NCBI GenBank assembly: GCA_039182515.1
Contig: JBCDCE010000010.1
Span: 10,124 to 74,123 of the forward strand
Source: JBCDCE01 sp039182515
GTDB taxonomy: Bacteria; Pseudomonadota; Alphaproteobacteria; Rhodobacterales; Rhodobacteraceae
Direction of reading: 5' to 3'
DNA length: 64,000 nucleotides
Of this stretch, positions 8,992-18,103 are shown in pieces. A program made the position numbers and the translations under genes. The notes under the pieces are model-generated. The model was not told the origin of the DNA. It ran no database searches and saw only the letters and a list, made by a program, of their open reading frames with translations. How positions within the stretch are numbered: the first letter of the stretch is position 1; every line of letters begins with the position of its first letter.

Positions 8992-11900
8992 CTAACCCAA
9001 TTCGCCCAGCCGCTCGAGTGCATCGCGCACAACCCGCGCCTCGCTCTCTCGTGCAGTCAAATTGACTTTGGCTTCTGCGACCACCTCCGCAGGCGCGGAG
9101 GCAACAAATTTAGGGTTGTTCACCCTGCCTTTGAGCCCGCCGATTTCTTTTTCAAGCTTGCCGAGGTTCTTTTCCAGGCGCGCTTTTTCTTTTGCCACAT
9201 CGATGATGTCTGCCAAAGGCAAAGCAAAGCTCGCGCTGCCAGCATTCACGGCAATCGCGCCTTTGGGCGCTGTCTCTGCTTCGATGAGATCTTCCACGCG
9301 GGCCAAGCGTTGAATGAGCGCTTTGTTGTTGGCAAGGCGCCCTTGGGTTTCTGGATCTAGGCCCACCCCCACAACGGGGATCTTTGCGGACGCTGGAACA
9401 TTCATCTGAGCCCGCGCTGAACGAATAGCTTCGATAAAGCTAATCACCCAGTTCATCTCTGCGTCCGCTTTAGCGTCAAGTATCTCCGCGCTTGTGTAGC
9501 TGGGCCATGCCGCCAGCATCAGCTTTTGCCCCTGACGGTCCGTGAGCTTTTCCCAAAGTTCCTCGGTCACAAACGGCATGATTGGATGCAAAAGGATCAA
9601 GCACTGATCGAGCACCCAAGCCATGACGGATTGGCATTCTTGTTTTGCGGCCGCATCCTCGCCTTGTAAGAGCGGTTTCGAGAATTCAACGTACCAGTCG
9701 CAGACCTTACCCCAGACAAAGGCATAGAGTGCGTTGGCCGCATCGTTAAAACGGTAAGCGGCGAGCGCCGCATCCACCTCTTCGCGCACCTTTGCGGTCT
9801 CGCCCAAGATCCATTTGTTCACTGTGTGGGTCGCCGTTGGAGTGCCTGCGTTTTCATAAACCTCGTTCATCTCCGCAAAGCGGCAAGCATTCCAAAGCTT
9901 GGTGCCGAAGTTGCGATAGCCCGCAACACGGTCTTTCGACAGCTTGAGATCGCGGCCCATGGCAGCCATGGCTGTGAGCGTGAAGCGCACAGCATCCGCG
10001 CCAAACTCGTCGATCAAGGTGAGAGGGTCGATCACATTGCCCAAGGATTTGGACATCTTCTGACCCTTCTCATCGCGCACAAGCGCGTGGACGTAGACCG
10101 TATCAAACGGCTTTTGATCCACCATGGCGTATTGCATCATCATCATCCGGGCGACCCAGAAAAAGATGATGTCAAACCCCGTTACTAGCGTGTTGGTGGG
10201 GAAGTACTTCTTCAGTTCTTCGGTCTCTTCGGGCCAGCCGAGAGTGCCCAGTGGCCAGAGGCCAGAGGAGAACCAGGTGTCGAGGACGTCGGGGTCGCGG
10301 CGCAAAACGATTGTCGACGAGGAAGTTATATTTTCTTTGGAAGCAGACAGGGAAACAGTATCGACGTTCAACGCATCCAAAACGATATTATCAGCGTCTG
10401 ACTCGAGCATTCGGTCCGTGACAACCAATCGACGCTTAGGAAAATAGTCGTTCCATGCGGTGTTGAACGCTTCTTGTTCAGTTTCCGCGCAATATGTCTT
10501 TCCGGTGAAAACCTCTTCACCATCCACATATTCCATCGCATACCAAACTGGAACCTGATGCCCCCACCAGAGTTGTCGCGAGATGCACCAAGGCTCAATG
10601 TTTTCCAGCCAGTGGAAATACACTTTTTCGTCCCGTTCGGGCAGGATTTTGGTCTCGCCATTGCGCACGGCGTCAATTGCGGGTTGCACAATTCGAACGG
10701 CATCGACGAACCATTGGTCTGTGAGCATGGGTTCTATGACAGTTTTCGAACGATCGCCGAAAGGCTGCATGATTGGTTTGTTCTCAACCAATGGCCGCGT
10801 CTCGGTGGTCTCTTCACCGGTTTCTTTGTCGGTCTTGGTCACGGTTTCCTCGACCGCGAGACCCTCAGCAGTGATCTCTTCGACAACCTTTTTGCGCGCC
10901 TCAAAGCGATCAAGGCCGCGATATGCGTCTGGCACCAAGTTGATCTGGTCCACTTCCGCCTCTGACATCTGAGCACCATCCCGAAGCGCCGTCGCTTTGG
11001 CAGCGCTTTCTTCGTACCTGAGGCCATCTGCGCGCATGGCGGCGACCGTGTCCATCAGGCGGTAGAGCGGGATGCCGTTGCGTTTGGCGACGCCGTAGTC
11101 GTTGAAGTCATGCGCACCTGTGATCTTCACCGCACCTGAGCCGAAGTCGGGATCGGGATATTCATCGGTGATGATCGGGATCAGGCGGCGCTGCTCTTTT
11201 GGACCAACGGGAATTTCGCAAAGCGCGCCCACGATCGGCGCATAGCGTGCGTCATCTGGATGTACCGCGACTGCACCATCCCCAAGCATCGTCTCGGGCC
11301 GTGTCGTGGCGATGGAGATGTAATCCCGCGTCTCTTCCAAAGTGATGTTGCCGTCTTCATCCTTCTCGACGTAGGTGTAGGTTTTGCCGCCAGCCAAGGG
11401 GTATTTGAAGTGCCACATGTGGCCTGGGGTCTCGATGTTTTCGACCTCCAGATCAGAAATGGCGGTTTCAAATTTCGGATCCCAATTCACCAGCCGTTTG
11501 CCGCGATAGATGATCCCGTCGTTATACATATCAACGAAGGCCTTCATCACAGCGGCGTGGAAATCGGGCGAGTTCTCGTGGCCTTCGCGGCTATCGCCGG
11601 GCGCACCCGCCATGGTGAAAGCGTTGCGCGACCAATCACAAGAGGCGCCAAGCCGCTTCAATTGCTCGATGATCGTGCCGCCGGATTTCTTTTTCTGCTC
11701 CCAGACGAGATCAACAAATTCTTCGCGGCTAAAATCAGTGCGGCGACGGTTGGTCTGCGCCAATTCACGCTCCACAACCATCTGCGTGGCGATGCCCGCA
11801 TGGTCTTGGCCCGGCTGCCAAAGCGTGTCGAAACCGCGCATCCGGTGCCAGCGCACGAGGATATCTTGCAACGTGTTGTTAAAGGCGTGACCCATGTGCA

Positions 11901-12051
11901 GCGAGCCCGTCACATTGGGCGGAGGGATCATAATGCAAAAGGTCTCTGCGCGCCGCGCACCGACGCCCGCTTTGAAGCAACCCGCTTCGTCCCAGGCCTT
12001 GTATAGCCGGGTCTCTGCTTCGCTTGCATTGAAGGTCTTTTCCATCGCCAT
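8992..12051 (-). CDS. valS: Valyl-tRNA synthetase
   Basis: The class I synthetase charges tRNA-Val and edits misactivated threonine. It has 1019 residues, somewhat longer than the common 870-950. HMGH at residues 52-55 is the HIGH signature, KMSKS lies near residue 665, and a C-terminal coiled coil (repeated Lys/Glu/Leu, about 930-1010) is the usual tRNA-binding arm. Two stretches look like insertions relative to the family: a Gly/Asp/Glu-rich loop at about 149-163 (GAPGDSREGHENSPDF) and a Ser/Asp-rich segment at about 540-580 just before the WFSSGLWP motif. The second is encoded by DNA that is more AT-rich than the flanks. The reading frame is intact throughout. Confidence 0.97.
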   Translation of the reverse strand: MAMEKTFNASEAETRLYKAWDEAGCFKAGVGARRAETFCIMIPPPNVTGSLHMGHAFNNTLQDILVRWHRMRGFDTLWQPGQDHAGIATQMVVERELAQTNRRRTDFSREEFVDLVWEQKKKSGGTIIEQLKRLGASCDWSRNAFTMAGAPGDSREGHENSPDFHAAVMKAFVDMYNDGIIYRGKRLVNWDPKFETAISDLEVENIETPGHMWHFKYPLAGGKTYTYVEKDEDGNITLEETRDYISIATTRPETMLGDGAVAVHPDDARYAPIVGALCEIPVGPKEQRRLIPIITDEYPDPDFGSGAVKITGAHDFNDYGVAKRNGIPLYRLMDTVAAMRADGLRYEESAAKATALRDGAQMSEAEVDQINLVPDAYRGLDRFEARKKVVEEITAEGLAVEETVTKTDKETGEETTETRPLVENKPIMQPFGDRSKTVIEPMLTDQWFVDAVRIVQPAIDAVRNGETKILPERDEKVYFHWLENIEPWCISRQLWWGHQVPVWYAMEYVDGEEVFTGKTYCAETEQEAFNTAWNDYFPKRRLVVTDRMLESDADNIVLDALNVDTVSLSASKENITSSSTIVLRRDPDVLDTWFSSGLWPLGTLGWPEETEELKKYFPTNTLVTGFDIIFFWVARMMMMQYAMVDQKPFDTVYVHALVRDEKGQKMSKSLGNVIDPLTLIDEFGADAVRFTLTAMAAMGRDLKLSKDRVAGYRNFGTKLWNACRFAEMNEVYENAGTPTATHTVNKWILGETAKVREEVDAALAAYRFNDAANALYAFVWGKVCDWYVEFSKPLLQGEDAAAKQECQSVMAWVLDQCLILLHPIMPFVTEELWEKLTDRQGQKLMLAAWPSYTSAEILDAKADAEMNWVISFIEAIRSARAQMNVPASAKIPVVGVGLDPETQGRLANNKALIQRLARVEDLIEAETAPKGAIAVNAGSASFALPLADIIDVAKEKARLEKNLGKLEKEIGGLKGRVNNPKFVASAPAEVVAEAKVNLTARESEARVVRDALERLGELG

Positions 12052-12181
12052 GGATTATCGTCCCGCTGAGAGTATCTGGAGCGCTGATGTAGCCTTTCTC
12101 AAAGCCAAGGGAAAGTGGTCAATCCTCGGAATTGCCCTTTGAATTCCTTAGTCTGATCCGTTGAATTGGCTAAGCGAAGGC

Positions 12182-12949
12182 ATGGCTTATCGCTATTACA
12201 AACCGCCTATCCGTTTGTCGCGCCTGTTTGTCCGTTTGGGCGGGCTCTGGGTGCTCGTGGCGGGTGTGCTTATGATGATCGGGTTTCTGTGGTTGGGAGC
12301 CAGCTACGATCATGGCGCAACTTTTCAAAACAGCGCAGTTGCCACCGAAGCCACAGTCGTGCGCCGTGACATAGATCGGGGGTCAGGGAATGAGTGGGAC
12401 AAGCACTATCTGTTCTTGGACTTTGACACCTCTAAAGGCCGCGAAGAAAACGTGCGCAAAAAAGTCTCTCGGAGCAAATATCGCGAGTTTAAGCGCGGTG
12501 CGACCGTCACCGTTTACTACCTTGAAAAAAATCCGCGCAGTTTTCAGTTCTCGCGCAAAGCCCCCACCAACAGAGCGCGTTGGATGCAAGTTGCCATCGC
12601 CATCCTGGCCCCGCTTTGGCTCATGTGGCTTTGGCTCGCTGGGCGAAACACGATTGATGGGTATTTGGCTGTGCGGCATGGGCCTGCCTTAAACGGGCGC
12701 GTTTCTGGCGCTAAGGTTGTCGGAGAACTGAACAAAAAACCTTTTTTGTACAGGATCACGTGGTGGGCTGAAGATGGCCGGCGCGGCACGAGTTTGCTTA
12801 CAGGTAAAATTGCCTTGCTTAAGTTTCCGAAAGACACGGAAATCCTTCTGTTTCGCGGCAAAAGACGTGATTGGTGGGCAGACGACGTCGGGACACGCAA
12901 CAAGCACGCCGGTGTTCCAGGGGTTCCGGGCCGTTCCAAACGCATTTGA
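12182..12949 (+). CDS. Membrane protein with DUF3592-like domains
   Basis: The frame opens at a TTG at 12161, but the ATG at 12182 with GCGAAGG just before it is the more likely start, giving 255 residues. There are two transmembrane segments, one near the N-terminus and one mid-protein (about residues 132-152). Each is followed by a soluble beta-rich stretch with the features of DUF3592: ATEATVVRRDID, then a YYLEKNPRSF motif, and later a second copy-like region ending in FPKDTEILLFRGKRRDWW. The function is unknown. It lies alone between divergent valS and the CoxL-type gene. Confidence 0.65.
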   Translation: MAYRYYKPPIRLSRLFVRLGGLWVLVAGVLMMIGFLWLGASYDHGATFQNSAVATEATVVRRDIDRGSGNEWDKHYLFLDFDTSKGREENVRKKVSRSKYREFKRGATVTVYYLEKNPRSFQFSRKAPTNRARWMQVAIAILAPLWLMWLWLAGRNTIDGYLAVRHGPALNGRVSGAKVVGELNKKPFLYRITWWAEDGRRGTSLLTGKIALLKFPKDTEILLFRGKRRDWWADDVGTRNKHAGVPGVPGRSKRI

Positions 12950-13069
12950 TGCTGCGCCCTTACGCTCAAATGACGCGTTTCGCGGGATGGACATGGAGGC
13001 GAAAACTCCTAGTGTCCGCTTAAGCACAGCAGCCAGCCTTTTAGGCCCGCATTCGCCAGGAGCGCACCT

Positions 13070-15358
13070 ATGGAGACCTTCGGAAAAAGCCAATCTGTGA
13101 CCCGTAAAGAGGACCTGCGGTTTTTAACCGGGGCAGGGCGCTACATAGATGACATTGCGCCTGACACCGCGTTCCACGCCTATTTTTTGCGATCAAGTTT
13201 TGCGCATGGCGAAATCACCGAACTCGATGTGAGTGATGCGCGTGAGGCAGAGGGTGTGCAGGCCGTTTTCACGGCCGAAGACCTTGAAGCCCAGGGCCTT
13301 AAGCTCAACATCGGTGCTACGGTTTTGGAAAATCGGGATGGGAGCAAAGCAGCCAACCCCTCGCGTCCAGCGATTGCCAAGGGGCGTGTGCGGTTTGTTG
13401 GAGAGCCCGTTGCGGTGATTGTGGCGAATACGCTCGATCAAGCGCGCGATGCAGCCGAGCTCATCCTGTTTGATGTGGATGAACTCCCCGCCAAGACAGA
13501 TCTTGCTCTGGGCGGTCCCGAAATACATCCTGAGGCGCCGCAGAACCGCGTATTCGATTGGGACATGGGCGACGCTGAGGTGTTTCAAGCGGCTTATGAC
13601 AGCGCTGTCCACAAATTGGACGTTGTGGTGGAAGACAACCGGGTGATCGCGGCCTCTATGGAGCCCCGCGGCTGTTATGCTGAATTGGAAGGCGACCGGC
13701 TACACTTTGCGTATAATGGGCAAGGGGTCTGGGGCGAAAAAGATAATATTGCCAAAGCTTTAGGGATGAAGCCTGAAGACATACGAGTGACCAACCCTGA
13801 TGTTGGCGGTGGGTTTGGCATGAAAGCCATGACGTATCCGGAATACCGTGTGATCGCCCATTTGGCCCGTCATCTCGCAAATCCTGTGCGTTGGATGTCA
13901 GATCGGTCTGAGGCCATGCTCACCGACAATGCGGGTCGTGATCTCGTCTCGACGATCAAGATGGGTTTTGACGAGAGCTATAAGCTCGTGGCGTATTCGG
14001 TGGACACACTTGCCAATATGGGCGCGTATAACTCCGCTTACGCCCAGCCCATTCAAACGCAGCTTTTCTCCAAAGTTTTGACGGGCGTTTACGACGTACA
14101 AGCCGCTTATCTGGCGGTGCAGGGAGTCTATACCAACACCACTCAAGTGGACGCTTATCGCGGCGCAGGACGCCCTGAGGCGATCTACGTGCTTGAGCGG
14201 GCGATGGACTACGCCGCCCGTAAATTTGGGATTGATCCTTGGGATTTACGGCGCAGAAGTTTTATCAAAGCCGATGCCTTCCCTTACCTCACAGCTGTTG
14301 GCGAGACCTACGATGTTGGGGATTTCGATAAAGTGCTGAACCGTGTTGAAGCTGAAGCCGACCGGGCAGGTTTCGCTGCACGCAAGGCCGCAGCCGCTCA
14401 AGAGGGCAAGCTTTTGGGGCAGGGGCTTTGCTATTATATTGAGAGTATCTTGGGGAACCCGTCTGAGACAGCGAAGGTTGTGTTTCCGGAAAGTGGTGGC
14501 GCGGAAATCTATGTGGGGACGCAATCAAATGGGCAGGGCCATGAAACTGTCTACGCGCAATTTCTAAGCGATCACACAGGCATCCCGGCTGACGTTATCA
14601 CCGTTATTCAAGGTGACAGCGATCTCATCAAAACGGGTGGTGGAACGGGCGGATCTCGGTCCGTTACGACGCAAAATACGGCCACTCTCGCAACGACGGC
14701 GACGATGATTGCTAAGTTCTCGGACTATCTCTCTGAAAAAGAAGGCGGCGAGGTCAGCTTTGATGATGAGCGCTTCCGCATTGAGGGCTCAAACCTCACG
14801 CCCACGATGCTTGATGTGGCGGATATGGCGCGGGCTGACGGGCGCGCAGATCTCCTTAGCTTCGAAGAACGCACCACCTTGCCTGCCCGGAGCTTTCCAA
14901 ACGGGGCCCATGTCGCAGAAGTAGAAGTGGATCCCGCCACGGGTGTAACGCGTGTGGTGAAATATACTGTGGTGGATGATTTCGGAAATCTTATCAATCC
15001 GATGCTGGCAGAAGGCCAAGTGCACGGCGGCGTGGTGCAGGGCGTTGGGCAAGCGGTCACAGAGCGTGTTGTCTATGATGACAACGGCCAGCTACTGACA
15101 GCGAGCTTTATGGACTACGGCCTGCCGCGCGCCGACGATATGCCCTTTATCGCCTTCTACTCGGAGCCAGTACCGTCCACGGCAAATGTCATGGGCATGA
15201 AGGGTTGTGGCGAGGCCGGAACCGTGGGCGCTCTTGCGGCCGTTGCCAATGCCTTCCTAGATGCGGTTTGGGAGACGGGCGTTCGGAAGGTCGATATGCC
15301 ATTCACGCCTGAGAGGGTTTGGTCCCTGATCGAAGCACAGAAAATCGCGGCAGAATAA
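13070..15358 (+). CDS. CoxL-type molybdenum hydroxylase large subunit (form II-like), without partner genes
   Basis: The 762-residue protein belongs to the xanthine dehydrogenase/aerobic CO dehydrogenase large-subunit family that binds molybdopterin cytosine dinucleotide. The domain order is an a/b hammerhead (about 15-130) followed by the molybdopterin-binding domain. The active-site loop reads AYRGAGR at 362-368, which is the form II signature and not the AYxCSFR of form I CO dehydrogenases. The catalytic Glu is at about 715 in GCGEAG. Enzymes of this family normally work with an FAD subunit and a 2Fe-2S subunit encoded next door. Neither is present within 10 kb on either side, so its partners must be elsewhere or it acts on its own. 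The substrate is not predictable. The ATG follows CAGGAG by seven bases. Confidence 0.88.
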   Translation: METFGKSQSVTRKEDLRFLTGAGRYIDDIAPDTAFHAYFLRSSFAHGEITELDVSDAREAEGVQAVFTAEDLEAQGLKLNIGATVLENRDGSKAANPSRPAIAKGRVRFVGEPVAVIVANTLDQARDAAELILFDVDELPAKTDLALGGPEIHPEAPQNRVFDWDMGDAEVFQAAYDSAVHKLDVVVEDNRVIAASMEPRGCYAELEGDRLHFAYNGQGVWGEKDNIAKALGMKPEDIRVTNPDVGGGFGMKAMTYPEYRVIAHLARHLANPVRWMSDRSEAMLTDNAGRDLVSTIKMGFDESYKLVAYSVDTLANMGAYNSAYAQPIQTQLFSKVLTGVYDVQAAYLAVQGVYTNTTQVDAYRGAGRPEAIYVLERAMDYAARKFGIDPWDLRRRSFIKADAFPYLTAVGETYDVGDFDKVLNRVEAEADRAGFAARKAAAAQEGKLLGQGLCYYIESILGNPSETAKVVFPESGGAEIYVGTQSNGQGHETVYAQFLSDHTGIPADVITVIQGDSDLIKTGGGTGGSRSVTTQNTATLATTATMIAKFSDYLSEKEGGEVSFDDERFRIEGSNLTPTMLDVADMARADGRADLLSFEERTTLPARSFPNGAHVAEVEVDPATGVTRVVKYTVVDDFGNLINPMLAEGQVHGGVVQGVGQAVTERVVYDDNGQLLTASFMDYGLPRADDMPFIAFYSEPVPSTANVMGMKGCGEAGTVGALAAVANAFLDAVWETGVRKVDMPFTPERVWSLIEAQKIAAE

Positions 15359-15415
15359 CACCATAAATGGGGCTGAGATGAAGGGCTGTGGAGTGTTCGC
15401 CATTGCTCAGCCCTA

Positions 15416-15474
15416 GCATGCCAAAGAGGTGCTCTTGACGTTGATACACGAGGCCGTGTGCTGGCTTGGCATGC
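15416..15474. repeat. Spaced inverted repeat between the CoxL and DUF2235 genes
   Basis: GCATGCCAA at 15416-15424 and TTGGCATGC at 15466-15474 are perfect inverted copies separated by 41 bases. Another inverted pair, GGGCTGAG (15370-15377) and CTCAGCCC (15406-15413), lies just upstream. They may be transcript-end structures of the upstream gene or an operator. No T-tract follows. Confidence 0.35.
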
Positions 15475-15501
15475 GCGCTCATGTCTGCTTAAAATTGCAT
15501 C

Positions 15502-16578
15502 ATGTTCAATCGCTTACGCGCTCTTTTGCGGTTTTGGCGTTGGGTGCGGAGATGGCGTCGCCCAGTCACAACAAATGTTGTGGCTCAGGCAGGGCCTAAG
15601 CGCCCAACGCAGCATCATTTTATCATCTTGGATGGTACGCTGTCTTCGCTGCAACCTGGGCGAGAGACCAATGCGGGCCTCACCTACAAGCTTCTGCGCG
15701 AGGTCGCGAGAGAGCAAAAGGTATCGCTCTACTATGAGCCCGGTTTGCAATGGTACGATTGGCGCTCGGGGCTCGATGTCATCGTCGGGCGAGGGATCAA
15801 TCGTCAGATCCGGCGCGCTTATTCGGTGCTATCCTCCCGCTATAGGCCTGGGGATAAGATCACATTGATTGGGTACTCGCGTGGCGCGTTTGCGGTGCGC
15901 AGCCTTGGTGGCATCGTGTCGCGCGTTGGCCTTTTGCGCTATGATTGTGCAACGGAGCGGGCGGTGCGAACGGCCTATCGGCACTACCAACTTGGGGCGT
16001 CGCCCGACGTGATCCAAGCTTTCTCGGACGCCTATTGTCACAAAGAGATCGAGATTGAGATGGTAGGGGTCTGGGACACGGTCAAAGCGCTCGGCTTGAA
16101 AATTCCAGGCAATATCGCGCGTACTGAAGCTGTGCATGCGTTCCATGATGATCGGTTGAGCAATCTGGTGCGCCACGGGTTTCAAGCGCTTGCACTGAAC
16201 GAAAAGCGCGCCGCTTTCTCCCCAATTTTGTGGATAAGCGATCCGAATTGGACAGGCCACGCGCTTGAGCAGGTTTGGTTTCGGGGCCACCATGGAGATA
16301 TCGGAGGGCATCAGGCTGGGTATTCTGAAGCGCGCCCATTGGCCAATATTCCTCTGGTTTGGATGCTCGAAAAGATCTTGGCTTGCGGCACAAAACTCCC
16401 AGAGGATTGGCAGAGCCGTTTTGTACAAGATCCAAACGCTCCGTCAGCAGGGCTTTGGCGGGGTCCAGGCATTTTTGCCTGGCGGCGAAAGATACGGCGC
16501 GTGGGCGCGGATGTATCGGAGCAAGTCCACAACACAGTCCCTAAATTGGAGGCAGAAGCACGCCTCGAGCGCTCTTGA
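15502..16578 (+). CDS. DUF2235 alpha/beta hydrolase
   Basis: The 358-residue protein has the DUF2235 fold: an early beta strand with FIILDGTLSS, the nucleophile elbow GYSRGAF with Ser126, and the downstream MVGVWDTVKALG and WFRGHHGDIGG motifs, the last with the likely catalytic His. The family includes Tle1-type phospholipase effectors of type VI secretion, but no secretion, immunity or VgrG gene is present and there is no signal peptide. A housekeeping lipase or esterase role is equally possible. It has its own 143-base upstream region. Confidence 0.85.
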   Translation: MFNRLRALLRFWRWVRRWRRPVTTNVVAQAGPKRPTQHHFIILDGTLSSLQPGRETNAGLTYKLLREVAREQKVSLYYEPGLQWYDWRSGLDVIVGRGINRQIRRAYSVLSSRYRPGDKITLIGYSRGAFAVRSLGGIVSRVGLLRYDCATERAVRTAYRHYQLGASPDVIQAFSDAYCHKEIEIEMVGVWDTVKALGLKIPGNIARTEAVHAFHDDRLSNLVRHGFQALALNEKRAAFSPILWISDPNWTGHALEQVWFRGHHGDIGGHQAGYSEARPLANIPLVWMLEKILACGTKLPEDWQSRFVQDPNAPSAGLWRGPGIFAWRRKIRRVGADVSEQVHNTVPKLEAEARLERS

Positions 16579-16602
16579 GAGATTTTAATTCTTCAGAGCG
16601 GC

Positions 16603-17094
16603 TCAGCCGCTGGGACCCTTAGGCTGCATAATCAAGCAAGTTGTGCTGCCGGTCGCATAGAGCTTTCCGTCTTCTCGCCCGCGAATTTCGCCCACAGCAA
16701 TGCCCGTAGAGCGCCCTGCGTGTTGCACCATGCCTACGGCGTCGATTTCCATGCCGATTGGCAGGGCGCGGCTGATATTTATCTTATATTCCAAAGTCGT
16801 ATAGATTGATCCTTTGGGGACTGTCGTCATTACGGCGCAGGCCATCGCGCTATCAAGAAGCGTGCCATACCAGCCGCCATGGACAGTGCCTAGTGGATTG
16901 GTGTGAGCAAACTCTGGAGTGCCACGAAAGACAACGTGACCTTCAGATACCTCGACAGCCCGGTAGTTTAACACGCCGCCAATGGGTGGCTGGCTGATCT
17001 CGCCCGAGAGAACCCGTTGCATAAATTCCAAGCCTGAAATCGACAGGGTTTCTTGTAAGCTGGGCAGATCTTGAGGGGTTTTTGCGAGCGTCAT
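16603..17094 (-). CDS. PaaI-family hotdog thioesterase
   Basis: The 163-residue protein has the single hotdog domain of PaaI-type acyl-CoA thioesterases, with the signature NPLGTVHGGWYGTLLDSAMACAV in the central helix region and the family length plus a short N-terminal extension. It would hydrolyse an acyl- or aryl-CoA; the substrate cannot be read from the sequence. It is convergent with the DUF2235 gene. A perfect hairpin AGCGGC-TCA-GCCGCT at 16597-16611 straddles its stop codon. Confidence 0.85.
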   Translation of the reverse strand: MTLAKTPQDLPSLQETLSISGLEFMQRVLSGEISQPPIGGVLNYRAVEVSEGHVVFRGTPEFAHTNPLGTVHGGWYGTLLDSAMACAVMTTVPKGSIYTTLEYKINISRALPIGMEIDAVGMVQHAGRSTGIAVGEIRGREDGKLYATGSTTCLIMQPKGPSG

Positions 17095-17151
17095 ACCTCG
17101 AAGTTTAACCCGAATTTTGATCCTGGCGAAAGCAACAATGACCTTCGAGGC

Positions 17152-18003
17152 TTAAGCGGCTTGCAAGAGTTTCGTTTTGGGCGCGCAGCCCAAGGCTAAT
17201 AAAACCTGACGCGTAAGGTCTGCCGAGTTGAGCGTATAGATATGCAGAGCGGACTGTCCTTCGATCAGGAGCTTGTCGCAAAGCTCAGCTGCCTGTGCGA
17301 CGGCGAGAAGCTTGGTCTCAGAGCAGCGTTGTGCATGGGTAAAGGCCAGATCGAGCTCGGCGGGCCAGGTTGCACCACAGCGCGCGGCGAACCCTTTGGC
17401 TTTTCGCCAGTCCTTAATCGGCAAAATCCCCGCTCTTATTGGAGCAGTTATGCCGGCAGACCGCACTCGATCTCGCCAGCGCAAGAAGGCCTCAGGTTCA
17501 AATACAAACTGCGTGATGATTTCATCCGCGCCTGCATCCAGTTTGGCCTTAAGCTGATCAAGATCCGCTTGCGGGCTTGCGGCTTCGGGGTGCACCTCTG
17601 GATAGCCCGCAACAAAAATACGCTTTGCGCCCAAGCCTTTCAAATGGCTGATTAAGTCCGGCGCACTCGCCCATGACTGAACGCCTTTTCGAACATCACC
17701 GCGCAGGGCGACAAAATCGCGTTGGCCAGCCTCTATTTGGCGTATCGCAAAGGCCAGTGTCTCAGGTTCAGATGCGCCCGCACTGGTAATATGGGCCACT
17801 ATGCCTTCAGTGCCTGAGTTTTGAGATCGCAGGGCTTGGAGTGTCTCTTCGCTTTGAGCAACGGCGCTCCCACCCGCACCATAGGTCACAGAGAAAAAGT
17901 CAGGCGCAAAGGGGCTAAGCGCTTGGCGCGTGTCCCAAAGATCGAACGCAGCTTTCAGGGAACGAGGAGGAAAGACTTCGAAAGAGAGCTGAGGAACCAC
18001 CAT
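17152..18003 (-). CDS. metF: 5,10-methylenetetrahydrofolate reductase
   Basis: MetF reduces methylenetetrahydrofolate to methyltetrahydrofolate for methionine synthesis, using FAD. The frame extends to 18078, but the ATG at 18003 starts the typical LSFEVFPPRS segment and follows AGAAGG, so the protein is taken as 283 residues, close to the family length. Motifs include FFSVTYGAGGS and the flavin-site region FVALRGD. It is divergent from metR with an operator between them, as expected for a methionine-regulated gene. Confidence 0.93.
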   Translation of the reverse strand: MVVPQLSFEVFPPRSLKAAFDLWDTRQALSPFAPDFFSVTYGAGGSAVAQSEETLQALRSQNSGTEGIVAHITSAGASEPETLAFAIRQIEAGQRDFVALRGDVRKGVQSWASAPDLISHLKGLGAKRIFVAGYPEVHPEAASPQADLDQLKAKLDAGADEIITQFVFEPEAFLRWRDRVRSAGITAPIRAGILPIKDWRKAKGFAARCGATWPAELDLAFTHAQRCSETKLLAVAQAAELCDKLLIEGQSALHIYTLNSADLTRQVLLALGCAPKTKLLQAA

Positions 18004-18082
18004 TGCACAAGACCTTCTCTGCTGTGATGGACACCAGATGCCAAATCTGGGAAGTTGAAGCAAATTGATATAATTCACTACA

Positions 18083-18103
18083 ATTATGAAAGTTTTTCAT
18101 AAT
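18083..18103. promoter_or_regulatory. MetR operator overlapping the metR start codon
   Basis: ATTATGAAA and TTTCATAAT form a perfect 9-base inverted repeat with a 3-base centre. The core is TGAA-N5-TTCA (18087-18099), the known MetR consensus. The right arm includes the first two bases of the metR ATG at 18102. A TATAAT at 18069-18074 could be the -10 box of metR. Confidence 0.8.

Noticed and set aside
15502..16578. A type VI secretion effector-immunity pair.
   Set aside because: DUF2235 alone does not show this; no VgrG, Hcp, immunity or secretion gene is nearby.
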